Assembly (NCBI GenBank): GCA_012862575.1
Contig: BLSF01000040.1
Location: 310,001 to 374,000, forward strand
Length of the DNA stretch: 64,000 nt
Direction: 5' to 3'
From: Parietichytrium sp. I65-24A
Taxonomy: Eukaryota; Sar; Bigyra; Thraustochytrida; Thraustochytriidae
Shown one piece after another: positions 43,238 to 52,278 of the stretch. A program made the translations under genes and the position numbers. The notes below the pieces were generated by a model. It had not been told where the DNA came from, did not search any database, and was given only the letters and a program-made list of their open reading frames with translations. Position 1 is the first letter of the stretch; every line of letters starts with the position of its first letter.

Positions 43238-46223
43238 TGCGTACTGCCTCTTCATTTCCCGTTCCATTCCGAGTTTACCTCCTTTCTTCTCCTTTGCTCT
43301 CCTTCCCTTCTTCCCCCTCCTTCTCTCCTTTCGTGCTTTGCACTCGTTGGCACAGCTTGTTACAGCATGGCGAGTGTGAATAAGATAATGGCATGTGAGT
43401 ACTGAATGGCGAGTTTGCAGCGCGATGTCAGCGCGCGACAGTCTCTGTTAGCAGCTAAACTTATGGCAAGCAAACCCCTTCTTCTTATTCCTCTTTCTCC
43501 TTTCTCTTGCTGTTCCTCGGACCGTTCCCGGTTGCTTGGCATTCTCAGCTCAGGCTTGCTCAGCTTGAGAAAGGGGTCACGACCAAGTTGGCTATTCACA
43601 GTCAGCACTGATTTCACTGAGTACTCGAAAGTGGAAGGGAATAATTAATCCGGAGCCCGGAGTCCTTATTCGGAAGAATTATGTCAACTTATGTCAACTA
43701 TGAACTCCATTACTCTATGGCTGCCGAGGCTTCTTTTTCTGCACTCCTTCCTCGCTGTTGCCTAAATAAAAAATATAATCTCTTTTTCGTCTCTCCGTCT
43801 CTCCTCCTCTCTCTCTTGCCTCTCTGTTCTTGTCGACTTGCGCGGCACTTACGGAGTCCTGCGCTTGCTACCTTCGTCAGTAGCAGGAGAAGCAGCACGG
43901 AGGAAGTAGGTACCGATAGTGAATGAGATGGCCTCTCTCACCTCACGCCAGCCAGCATGTGAGGAATAAGCCTGAAGAACAAGTCGCACATGAAGTTGCC
44001 AAGCTAAAGCCTCTCTCTGTTCAGTGGCGTCCCTGCTGCCACTCTTCACTCTTGACGTCTTGACGTTGCTTCCTTTCTCTCTCTCTCCTTCTTTCTTTCT
44101 TTCTTTCCTTCGACTTTCAAGTGCTCATTAGTCCTGCACACTTCTCTCCTCTTTGGGAGTTGCTGTTGCTGCGCTCCAAGTGGTGGCAATGAAAATCAAT
44201 CACACACAGTGGCAGTGGCAGTGGCAGTGGTGCATGCTTATGTTGACAATGTTGACAAGTCGTTGACAGGAAGGAGAGAACATGAACGTGAAATGTATGT
44301 AGTAGCACATCTTGACCTACAGGTAGTTGAACTATCTCCATCAATCATCGGCCACGAATTATCACCGATCGAACCACACCCAACGATGGATAACTTTGTT
44401 GGATGGATGGCATCTTTTGCAAGTTTTTTTTCTTTTTTAGCTGGCTGGTTTGCCAGTGACTCGGAAGAGACGAAAAAGACCCGGGTGCCGCGATCGATTA
44501 CAAAAGTGACGTACTCTGTCAGTATGTATGTGTATTTGGTGAGCCGCTCCAGCGGAAGCGAGCGACAGTGAGCAGGTGGAATACCTGTAGGGGGGTTGGG
44601 TGGTGGTGAGCTGAATTGATTCCTGTTGTTTGTGGCGACAATACCACAAGTTTTCTCCTTCTCTTTCTCTCTACATTCTCTCCGTCTCTCTCTCTTTCTG
44701 GCTCTCTCTCTCGTTTTATTTCCCGGATTGGACGGACTTGACGTCCCTCTCCCTTTCCTCTCTCTCTCTCTCTCTCTCTTTCTTTTCTGTTTCTCTGTTC
44801 TGTTCTCTCTTTCTCTCTTTCTCTCTTTCTTGATTGAGTTGATTGATTCATTCGTGCATCACTCATTCTTCCTCCTCCCGCCTGTGTTCGTTCGTGTCAA
44901 GCAGCCACTAGTTAAGATCGCACGGTGCTACCAGTACTTCCTAACGGCGGAAGGTGAAGGCGGCATCAGAGATCCCAGATATGCCAGATGTAACGCCCAC
45001 ATAGTCTTCACCTAGGAGATTCTCTGCTCTAGCTAGTACACAGTCAATAGGTAACGAGAAGGTAGTTAGGAGGTAGGGCTAGCTATGGAGAGAGGGGGTT
45101 CCAAACTTACACTTCGCGCCACTGTTACCGTCTAGCTAGCTGGATGGTATCAGTCTAGTCTAGCTGAGACTTAAAGCGAGCTAGCTAGCTTTATTGATAG
45201 TTCATGGAATAGAAAGTGCTACTCAGTACCTTGTCACGAGTTGGAGAGTGTGCTGCGCCGTTGACAATCATCGTCACGCCCGTCGAGCGCGCTAAATTTC
45301 TAAATTCTAATTATTCTAAAATAGGTTGCTAGTAGCTAGTAGAGAGAGACAGGAGCCAGCCCGAGAGAGGCCGGAGAGGTGTTCGACGTTGGATCATTCA
45401 CAAGGTGAGCTGTGAAATATTTTGGGTCCTACTGGCAAACTGCCATTCCTAAGCGAGATCCGTATGCCGTGTACTGGCCGAGAGTGTACACTTATACTAG
45501 TAGGTAACGACCATCAAGTCGGAAAGTTTGATGTTATCTTCATTCATTCATTCATTCATTCATTCATCATTCACTGCCAATGTCCTGAACAAACATCAAT
45601 CAAATGAATGAACAGTGAACAAGCATGTTTTCAACGTTGACATCTTCAAGCGTGCGAAAACTTCCATCAAGGTAGCAAAGTTTTCAAATGCTTCATGTCC
45701 AGCACATGCCACCGTGTCCACGTGCCACTGGGGTACTGGGCATACTGGGCCCTGGAGATCTCTTCTCAGCTCGATGGAGTGAATAGTCACTCACCTAGGC
45801 AGCCGGCGTCTGCAATGCGGCCAGAAATCAGTCAAGCCGTCGCAGCTTCCTAACTCTAACCGCTTTGCAACATCCAGCGTGTTGTTTACGTTCGAAGGTG
45901 TAAGTCCTGGCACAAGCAGAGGGAACCATGGAGTTGCTGCACCTTTGCTACATTTGCAAAGTGCACTCACTCTTCGATTCTTGCTTGGTTTCATCTCTGC
46001 CGGTTCTCAAGCTCGGGCTCCGAAGATGCCCCGCATCGCCTGGACCGAGAACGATTGGAGAGACCTCCAAATGAGAGAAAAGGCGAAAGGCGGCGAAGAC
46101 GCGATCTCAAGCCCAGACGTGAACAGTGTGCACATATTGAACGTGAGGAAGGAAGAACCTTGAAAAAGAGTTACATTTTGCCGCATTTTCGTCAGTGTTG
46201 CCATTCGCACGCTACCAGATAAA

Positions 46224-46259
<36 letters not shown>

Positions 46260-46763
46260 TTGTGGAACGGTGCACCAATGGGGCGAATGTTCGACCGAAT
46301 TATCAACACAAATTAAGAGAATCCGATCGATCTCCATGACGTTGAGGTCTGTGCGAGCTGGGAGAAGAAGATTTCCTCGTCGAAGAGCGGCAATTTGTTG
46401 GCGTGCTTGAACCTTTGCTGTATACATTTCTTCGAGAGAAGGCTTCTGAGGAGCGCGAAAGACGTATCGAGATCGCGGAAAGGTTGCAATTTTTACAGAA
46501 ACAAAAGGCACCAGGCAAACTGTGCTTGCGTTGATAAGCAAACCACAAATTTTGGTCAATTGCTGCGTTCAAAACACGTTGGTGGCAGGCAATCTAAAAA
46601 ACAAATTCTGAACAAGGATAAGAAATTGCAAATTGAACTCTCGAGTCTCTCATTTTAATTTAAAACAAAAAAGAAAAGAAAAGAGAAAAAGTCAAGTCAG
46701 GGCCGCGGAAAGCGAGTACAGTCCTAGCGGCAACAAATGGCACACAAGGATCCATCGGATCCA

Positions 46764-48800
46764 TCAAAAGTCAACACGGTCCAGGAAGCTCTCCACAGAG
46801 TCCTCGAGGTTGTCTTCACCCCCAGCGGGCGCCTCGGCTTTGGAGGACGAATACGCCGCCAGGACACGGTCGAGGTCAAGCTTCTTTGCGGATTCATCCG
46901 TGCCATCCCGCTTGTACACATGCGGGGCATACTCAACGAGCCAGTCGGGGCGGATCTTGGAGACCATGGGCACGTCTGGCGACAGCTCGGGAACGACAAC
47001 CCATTCCGGGACGGGGCGAGCGTAGTCCACAAAGACCGAGGGCCGCGCCAGGGTCATCCGCTGGCCCTCTCTGACCGCTACATAAGTATGGCCGTCCTGC
47101 GACAGCTTGGCCGCGTTCCAAAACAGCGAAGCGCATAGGCAGCGTAAGAGGGAGTCCGAGTCTTCTTCACATGACAGTATCTGCGTGGCGTCCTCGCGCG
47201 CCATCGGCTTGACAGCGCGCAGCAGGTCGTCCCTCAGCGCTGCGGCCCTGGACAGCGCGTGGTGCCGGATCCCCAGGTGCTCGCACCAGCGCCTGCGCAG
47301 GCTCTTGGGCTGCGTCTCCCATCCCCGGAACAGGTTCACCAAGGTGACCAGGTCGCCATCCGCGCTGCCAAACAGTATCATACAGCTCTCCATCCTGTCC
47401 TTGCTGTCCTTGCTGTCCTTGCTGTCCGAGAGCGCGAGGTGGTAAAGCGGCTCATCGGCGTCCGCGAGGACCTGGAGCAGCGCCGCGAGCTGCAGCGCTT
47501 CCTGCGTGCAGCCAAATGCCAGCGACTGCAATACAACGTTGGCTAGCGCGGGGCGCAGCGGCAGCAGGGCCACCAGACGCTCGCCCCTCGGCGCGACTAG
47601 CTCGCCGCGGTCGTCCAGCGCGCCAAGCGCATGCAGCTCGTCCAGCGCGCGCACGAGGGCCATGGCCGGCGGCGGGTCCGGCCCCAGCTCCACGTGCGCC
47701 ACGTCGCGCACGCCAGCAGCCTTGAGCCGCAGCACAGCCGCGCTCAGCTCTGCGTGCTGTAGCTCGGCTGGTGCCGCGGGCGCCAGCTCCCGCTCGAAGC
47801 ACTCGCGCGTGCACAGCCGCAGCACCGTCACCGTCGCAAGCTGCCTGCCACCGCCGGCCAGCGCCATGCCGGCCGCCGCGCGCAATCCGGCCTCGCTCCT
47901 GCTCGCGAGCCCGACCGCCGCCGCGCCGCGCAGCGCCACGCCCGCGTGGGCGTCGAAGAAGCCCCTTCGCGCCGCCAGCATGGAGTCCACCACCGCCACG
48001 TTCCTGCCACTCGCGCCAGTCCCCGCGATCAGGTGCGCGAGCGGCTCGGCGTGCGCGGCGATCACGATCGCGCAGGGCGCCCTGCGTCGCGCGTGCTCCC
48101 GCGCGGCTGCCAGCTCGCCCGCGCGCGTCCAGACCATCGCATCCACGCCCGCGCGCGCCACCATCTGCGCCACGCGACCGGCCTCGTCCGCCGCCGGCAC
48201 GAACGCCAGCACCACCGCGCCGCCGCCGGCCAGCGACCGCACCGCGCGCGCGCACTCCTCCGACACGCGCGCGCACGGCTCCTCCAGGTACCGCACCACC
48301 GCCCGCATCCCGCGGGATCCACCACCGCCACCAGCGCCAGAACCGCCAGAAGAGGAGCGCGCGTCCGCCAGACGCACGCGCGAGTGACGTTCCAGGAACG
48401 CCGCCACGCGCCGCGCTTCCTCCGCCGCGCGGCAGGCCACCACGAGCACGGGCGCGGGCGCACCTTCCGCGCGGCGGGATCCCAATCCTGATCCCGATCC
48501 CAGTCTATACCGGGCGTGCATCCGCCGCGCCAGCGCCAGCTCCAGCGCGCCCGCGTCCACGCACACCACCTCCCCCGCGCGCGCCGCCGCCCGCCGCCGC
48601 GCCAGCCTCCGCGCCAGCTCGCGCGCCGTCACCACGCCGTCCCCATCCCCGTCCTCATCCCCATGCACATCCCCTTCCCCGGCAACGTTCCCGCGCCGAT
48701 GCGGATGCCTGCGCGCGAGGCGGGCGGCCAGTGCGCGCGCCTGGTCCCCGCGGTCGCAGAGGACCACCACCGCCACTGCCCGCAGGTCCGCGGACACCAT
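46764..48800 (-). CDS. DEAH-box helicase homologue with degenerate catalytic motifs (pseudo-helicase)
   Basis: 678 residues, ATG start, one exon, very GC-rich. The C-terminal 270 residues clearly follow the DHX8/DHX15 pattern: winged-helix/ratchet (LLPLRPALANVVLQSLAFGC), CMILFGSADGDLVTLVNLF, RRRWCEHLGIRHHALSRA, and an OB-fold (CASLFWNAAKLSQDGHTYVA, SVFVDYARPVPEWVV, RPDWLVEYAPHVYKRDG). The N-terminal RecA part keeps the fold but not the catalysis: VLCDRGDQARAL stands at Walker A, VVCVDAGALELAL at DEAH, VVACRAAEEA at the SAT motif, and ASRSEAGLRAAAG at the QRxGRxGR motif. It should not hydrolyse ATP in the usual way, and a structural or splicing-complex role is inferred. SKD repeats come from a 9-bp DNA repeat. 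It is divergent from the Josephin gene 130 bp away. Confidence 0.8.
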   Translation of the reverse strand: MVSADLRAVAVVVLCDRGDQARALAARLARRHPHRRGNVAGEGDVHGDEDGDGDGVVTARELARRLARRRAAARAGEVVCVDAGALELALARRMHARYRLGSGSGLGSRRAEGAPAPVLVVACRAAEEARRVAAFLERHSRVRLADARSSSGGSGAGGGGGSRGMRAVVRYLEEPCARVSEECARAVRSLAGGGAVVLAFVPAADEAGRVAQMVARAGVDAMVWTRAGELAAAREHARRRAPCAIVIAAHAEPLAHLIAGTGASGRNVAVVDSMLAARRGFFDAHAGVALRGAAAVGLASRSEAGLRAAAGMALAGGGRQLATVTVLRLCTRECFERELAPAAPAELQHAELSAAVLRLKAAGVRDVAHVELGPDPPPAMALVRALDELHALGALDDRGELVAPRGERLVALLPLRPALANVVLQSLAFGCTQEALQLAALLQVLADADEPLYHLALSDSKDSKDSKDRMESCMILFGSADGDLVTLVNLFRGWETQPKSLRRRWCEHLGIRHHALSRAAALRDDLLRAVKPMAREDATQILSCEEDSDSLLRCLCASLFWNAAKLSQDGHTYVAVREGQRMTLARPSVFVDYARPVPEWVVVPELSPDVPMVSKIRPDWLVEYAPHVYKRDGTDESAKKLDLDRVLAAYSSSKAEAPAGGEDNLEDSVESFLDRVDF
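47395..47427. repeat. 9-bp in-frame minisatellite inside the pseudo-helicase gene
   Basis: CTGTCCTTG three times and a diverged fourth copy, encoding Ser-Lys-Asp repeats on the minus strand. Confidence 0.9.
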
Positions 48801-48930
48801 ATCCTTCCGCGTACGCTGCCCACCGTCTCACCGTCTCACTGACTCCTCACTCACTCAACAGGGCGGGGTGTCCGCGGCGGGGACACACACACATACATAC
48901 ACACATACACACACGGAGACGGAGACGGAG
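48801..48930. promoter_or_regulatory. Short divergent intergenic region (putative bidirectional promoter)
   Basis: Only 130 bp separate the start codons of the pseudo-helicase (minus) and the Josephin protein (plus). The region contains CTCACTGACTC, CACATACATACACACATACA runs and GGAGAC repeats. No TATA box is seen. A shared promoter is inferred from spacing alone. Confidence 0.45.
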
Positions 48931-49521
48931 ATGGAGATGGGGGCCGCGCACGAGAGGCAGGAGAGGCTGCGGTGCGGGCTGCACGCGCTGAACGCGGTGC
49001 TGAGCGCGAGCGGGATGCGCAAGGCGTCCATCGCGGAGGTGGACGAGGCGGCGCGGCGCGCGGACGCGGCGGAGAAGGCGGTGATGGCGGAGGCGGGGGT
49101 GCGCGGGGGACAGTGGGGACAGTGGGGACAGTGGGGACAGTGGACGCTGTTCTCGGCGAACAGGTGGGCGTGGGTGGGCAACTACGGCGTGGCGGCGCTG
49201 CAGATGGCCGCGGCGGAAAGGGGACTGGCGCTCGAGCACCTGGCGGCGACGCGCGACGCGCTTGAGCAGTGGCTGGAGGACATGCGCGAAGGCCGCAACG
49301 AGGCCGCGGGACTGCTGTGCAACGCGCCGGGAACGGCCCTGCTGGGCGTGGTCAAGGTGAGGCACTGGTTCGCCGTGGTCTTCCATCGCGGCAAGTTCTA
49401 CGACATGGATTCCAAACTGGACCGCCCGGCTGTTTTTGACGACGCCAAACACACTCGGGACGCCATACTGGCCCGCGGCGACGGCCTGACGTTCCTGCAG
49501 GTCCGAAGGGAGGATGCCTAG
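48931..49521 (+). CDS. Josephin-domain deubiquitinase (ataxin-3/Josephin family)
   Basis: 196 residues from the first ATG; the upstream frame starts with GTG and encodes a Thr-His repeat. The catalytic set is complete: Gln in HERQERLRC, Cys in LRCGLHALNAVL, His in VRHWFAVVF, and the Asp in YDMDSKLDRP. The WVGNYGVAALQMA segment matches the G(N)Y-containing core. The length fits single-domain Josephins (JOSD1/2) without UIM motifs. It cleaves ubiquitin conjugates and is probably soluble. A GQWGQWGQWGQW insertion lies between the catalytic Cys and His halves and comes from a 9-bp DNA repeat. Confidence 0.88.
   Translation: MEMGAAHERQERLRCGLHALNAVLSASGMRKASIAEVDEAARRADAAEKAVMAEAGVRGGQWGQWGQWGQWTLFSANRWAWVGNYGVAALQMAAAERGLALEHLAATRDALEQWLEDMREGRNEAAGLLCNAPGTALLGVVKVRHWFAVVFHRGKFYDMDSKLDRPAVFDDAKHTRDAILARGDGLTFLQVRREDA
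49108..49143. repeat. 9-bp in-frame minisatellite inside the Josephin gene
   Basis: GGACAGTGG four times without change, encoding Gly-Gln-Trp repeats. Confidence 0.95.
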
Positions 49522-49788
49522 CGGAGGTCTTGGCGCTGCCCGTCCGACGGCTGTGCAAATCAGAACTGCGTGTCTCTTCAGCGACTATCAAAACTGAAGT
49601 GTAAAGTTATTTACATGTAAATATATTCTTTTTCTGAATTCTGAATTCTAAAGTCTGGACTCTCGGGATTCTCAAGTTGGCTCGTCATAACGACGACCTT
49701 GTCAAGAGCTGTTGTCGGGTTCTTGTCATTGTTGGTGTCCCTTTGCTTGCCCATTTCTGTTCAAACCCCTCGCCCTACAAAGAGCAAG

Positions 49789-50697
49789 CTACACATAGCG
49801 CTTCTTCAGCTGCACCAGCTCCCGGAGCTGGCCCTCGACTTGCAAGTGCTTTGCGTCGCCATCCACCAGCACCGGCTTTTCGCCCTCCAGCGTGAGAAAG
49901 TCGACGCTAATAAAGTCAAACTCCATGCGTCCCGTGAGAGTTTTCCGCGCCTCCGTGTACACCGCCGCCTGATGCTTCTGACCGCCGTACACCTGGAACA
50001 GCATCTTGATTCTCGGCGGGCGCCAAGCCAGCCTCCGCGTCGACCGATCCAGCGCGACGTTCCCTCCCTCTACACTGTAAGCCCTCATGATCCCCGACTT
50101 TAGCGGGTTCATCACCGACAGACCCATCGTAGACTGCACCTTGGCGTTGTTGGCCACCTTCGCAAATGCCGCTTTCCTCACCAACTCTGGTCGAATGTAG
50201 AACCCGCGGGCCATCGCATACACGCCTCCCGCCGTCAACAGCCCGCTGCCAAATCCGGTCACGTACGCCCACCAGCCCACGGTCTTAAACGAGAGCCCCA
50301 TGAACGTCGAAGTGAGCCACATGCTCGATTTGGAGATCACGTACGCGAACGCCCCTCCGACCACTACGTACGCGCCGTACTTGGTCACCGCGAACTTGAT
50401 CTTCTCATTCCTGCTCATGTCCGCCCACCCCAAATTCTTCACCCGGCCTGGGTCGTCTTCTACGATCCTCTCCGACTTGGGCGGCGCCGTGCACAGCCGT
50501 CTCTTGCTGCACTCTGCTCTCAGAGTCGGCGCCCTCGCCGCTGCCAACACATTCTTCCCGAACGCAGGCCGCAACGTCCACTGTCGTTCGAAGGCGCTCC
50601 TTGCCAAAGCCCCAACTGCGAGACCGCTCGAAGCACAGTCCCGCGCTACACTCGCCCCGGCGCGCGCACGCACGGCGCTGAGTGCAAGTCGCTGCAT
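49789..50697 (-). CDS. TIM21/COA1-like mitochondrial inner-membrane protein
   Basis: 302 residues, ATG start. The first about 70 residues are rich in Arg, Ala and Ser without acidic clusters, as in a matrix presequence, and include ERQWTLRPAFGKN and SKRRLCTAPP. Two hydrophobic segments follow (YGAYVVVGGAFAYVI and WWAYVTGFGSGLLTAGGVYAMA). The C-terminal part has the TIM21-fold order: short helix (RKAAFAKVANNAKVQSTMG), then strands MLFQVYGGQKHQAAVYTEA and MEFDFISVDFLTLEG. TIM21 works in the TIM23 presequence translocase, while COA1 assists cytochrome oxidase assembly. Two TM segments rather than one is unusual, and the choice between the families is open. Its 3' end faces the Josephin gene (267 bp apart). 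Confidence 0.6.
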   Translation of the reverse strand: MQRLALSAVRARAGASVARDCASSGLAVGALARSAFERQWTLRPAFGKNVLAAARAPTLRAECSKRRLCTAPPKSERIVEDDPGRVKNLGWADMSRNEKIKFAVTKYGAYVVVGGAFAYVISKSSMWLTSTFMGLSFKTVGWWAYVTGFGSGLLTAGGVYAMARGFYIRPELVRKAAFAKVANNAKVQSTMGLSVMNPLKSGIMRAYSVEGGNVALDRSTRRLAWRPPRIKMLFQVYGGQKHQAAVYTEARKTLTGRMEFDFISVDFLTLEGEKPVLVDGDAKHLQVEGQLRELVQLKKRYV

Positions 50698-51519
50698 GCT
50701 TTTCGTGCACGTCTTTCTTCAACCAAGTCCAACCGTCAACTCCAAAGCCCAGACTCCAGATGCCGCGCTGCAAACAAAAACTGTTCGTCGGCTATTGTCA
50801 GTGTTCTCTTTTCCTGCAAGACCTGCACGAACGACCTGCAGGACCTGCACTCGAACAGAGGCGGTCGCCAAGTGCAAAGTGCAAAGTGCAAACTCCCTTC
50901 AGTCGCGATAGGCCCACGGACACTGCTGCGTAACGCGCTCGCCAAACAACGTACCTTTCTGTGCTCCGTGCTGCTGTACTCGCGCACCCTTGTGTTTGTG
51001 ACTGCAAAGATCCTGCGAGGGAAGGAGGAAACAAACCTGAGGCGACTCTAGAGTCTACCAGGTGCGCTTCTTTACCGGTAGTTTACCAACGTTGTAGTCA
51101 ATCACAGAGCACAACAATGCACAGCATGGATGATTCCATCGATGACTTGAGACTTTTGTGTGCTTCAATGAGGAGGACGTGTTTCACAAACCTGGAACAT
51201 CCGACTCGAGCGCGCGATGGAAGAGGTCTCGCTGTCAGTCAAAGAGCTGCGATGGGCGCTTGGTCGATATGAATGTGGTGAATATCGCGCTCTTGGTGGC
51301 ATGTATGTATGTATGGAGGGAGGGAGAACAATGTGCAAGTGCCCAGGTCAGATTTTTTCAGACACGCTGGGCATGCCGCTTGGGGCTCGGAAACTAATCA
51401 ACGATGAAACTTAAAAGCGCCGAGGCGCGCAACGGCTTGGAACTCCCGCGAGAAAGTAAATGTATTTACAATGATTTCATGCTAGCTTAGAATACAGGTA
51501 AAGAGTGGGGGTCACAGTG
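50698..51519. other. Intergenic, no gene seen
   Basis: Only short frames without family motifs, plus small repeats such as AAGTGCAAAGTGCAAAGTGC at 50871-50890 and ATGT at 51300. Confidence 0.5.
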
Positions 51520-52278
51520 TCATGGCTCGCTGCGCGTCGAAAGCGTTTGCGATGCAGCGGCAAACTTGCGCTCAAGTCGCGAAATGCGCTGTGTCCATGG
51601 ACTATTGTAATGGACAAGAATCGTCAGGCGGATCAAATAAGCGCGCCTGAGAATTATATTGGTAGAAACCTCCAGGCAGCCCTTCGTGGCGAAATGCTCA
51701 GAAGGCTTCAAAGCTGTGATGTCATTCCAGCCGATCATTGACAGCGGCGAACCGTAGCCCAAGTGGAAGCCAAATAGCGATATGTCACGGGTGCAGGCCT
51801 GGCCTGAATAGCACCCAACACCCTTTGTCGAAATAAAGTACACGAGGTCTTCTACACACGGAACTCTGTGACGGCTCTTGAGCCTAAAGCAGCCAATGGT
51901 CACCACAGCAATCAAAACCATGGCAATTGCCAATACCAGGCATCCAATGGGGAAAACTCCCAAGCAGACGAGTGCAATTATGGTGATCGCGCAGAGGAAA
52001 ACCGGCACCATGATGCGGAGCGGCGACGGCCACTCTCTTCTCAGCCACATTGCTGTAACAGGCTTCGCAATCGTGCGGTCACCACGGAAAACATAGAGCA
52101 GATCGCCTTGCGAAGAAGAAAGCGCCGACTTGACCAACTCCCATGTCTCATCACCGGGATGTGACTCGCCCCTCTCGAGGTCCACACACTGCGATGAAGA
52201 CTTTGAGGTGCTCCAGCGATCGATCGAGACGCTGGACGCTGCCGAAACCACAGAGTCTGCGTGTTTTTTTCTAAACAT
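51520..52278 (-). CDS. Two-TM membrane protein, paralogue 1 of 3 (most diverged)
   Basis: 252 residues from the first ATG; the longer frame begins with TTG. The Ser-rich N-terminus is followed by SSQGDLLYVFRGD (the position of PGHGELLHTFSGD in paralogue 2), a hydrophobic block with two TM segments (IMVPVFLCAITIIALVCLGV and CLVLAIAMVLIAVVTIGCF), then LVYFISTKGVGC and SMIGWNDITALKP, and a C-terminal beta-rich part. The layout of a hairpin of two TM helices with a beta domain resembles bacterial-PH-like membrane proteins, but I do not recognise a named family. Function unknown. It has lost the Pro-Gly-His-Gly-Glu motif of the other two. Confidence 0.75.
   Translation of the reverse strand: MFRKKHADSVVSAASSVSIDRWSTSKSSSQCVDLERGESHPGDETWELVKSALSSSQGDLLYVFRGDRTIAKPVTAMWLRREWPSPLRIMVPVFLCAITIIALVCLGVFPIGCLVLAIAMVLIAVVTIGCFRLKSRHRVPCVEDLVYFISTKGVGCYSGQACTRDISLFGFHLGYGSPLSMIGWNDITALKPSEHFATKGCLEVSTNIILRRAYLIRLTILVHYNSPWTQRISRLERKFAAASQTLSTRSEP

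Larger units (their letters stand above)
42200..46763. other. 4.6 kb intergenic region without recognisable genes
   Basis: All frames are short and low complexity. It contains two exact copies of the dispersed 17-mer palindrome, CT/CTTT tracts (about 44640-44835), an ATTC array (45540-45567), a GA array (46229-46256), and a cluster of CTAGCTAGC palindromes around 45130-45195. Confidence 0.55.

Noticed and set aside
47771-48991. 406-codon plus-strand frame rich in Arg, Pro and Ala
   Set aside because: It is a shadow of the GC-rich pseudo-helicase gene on the other strand.
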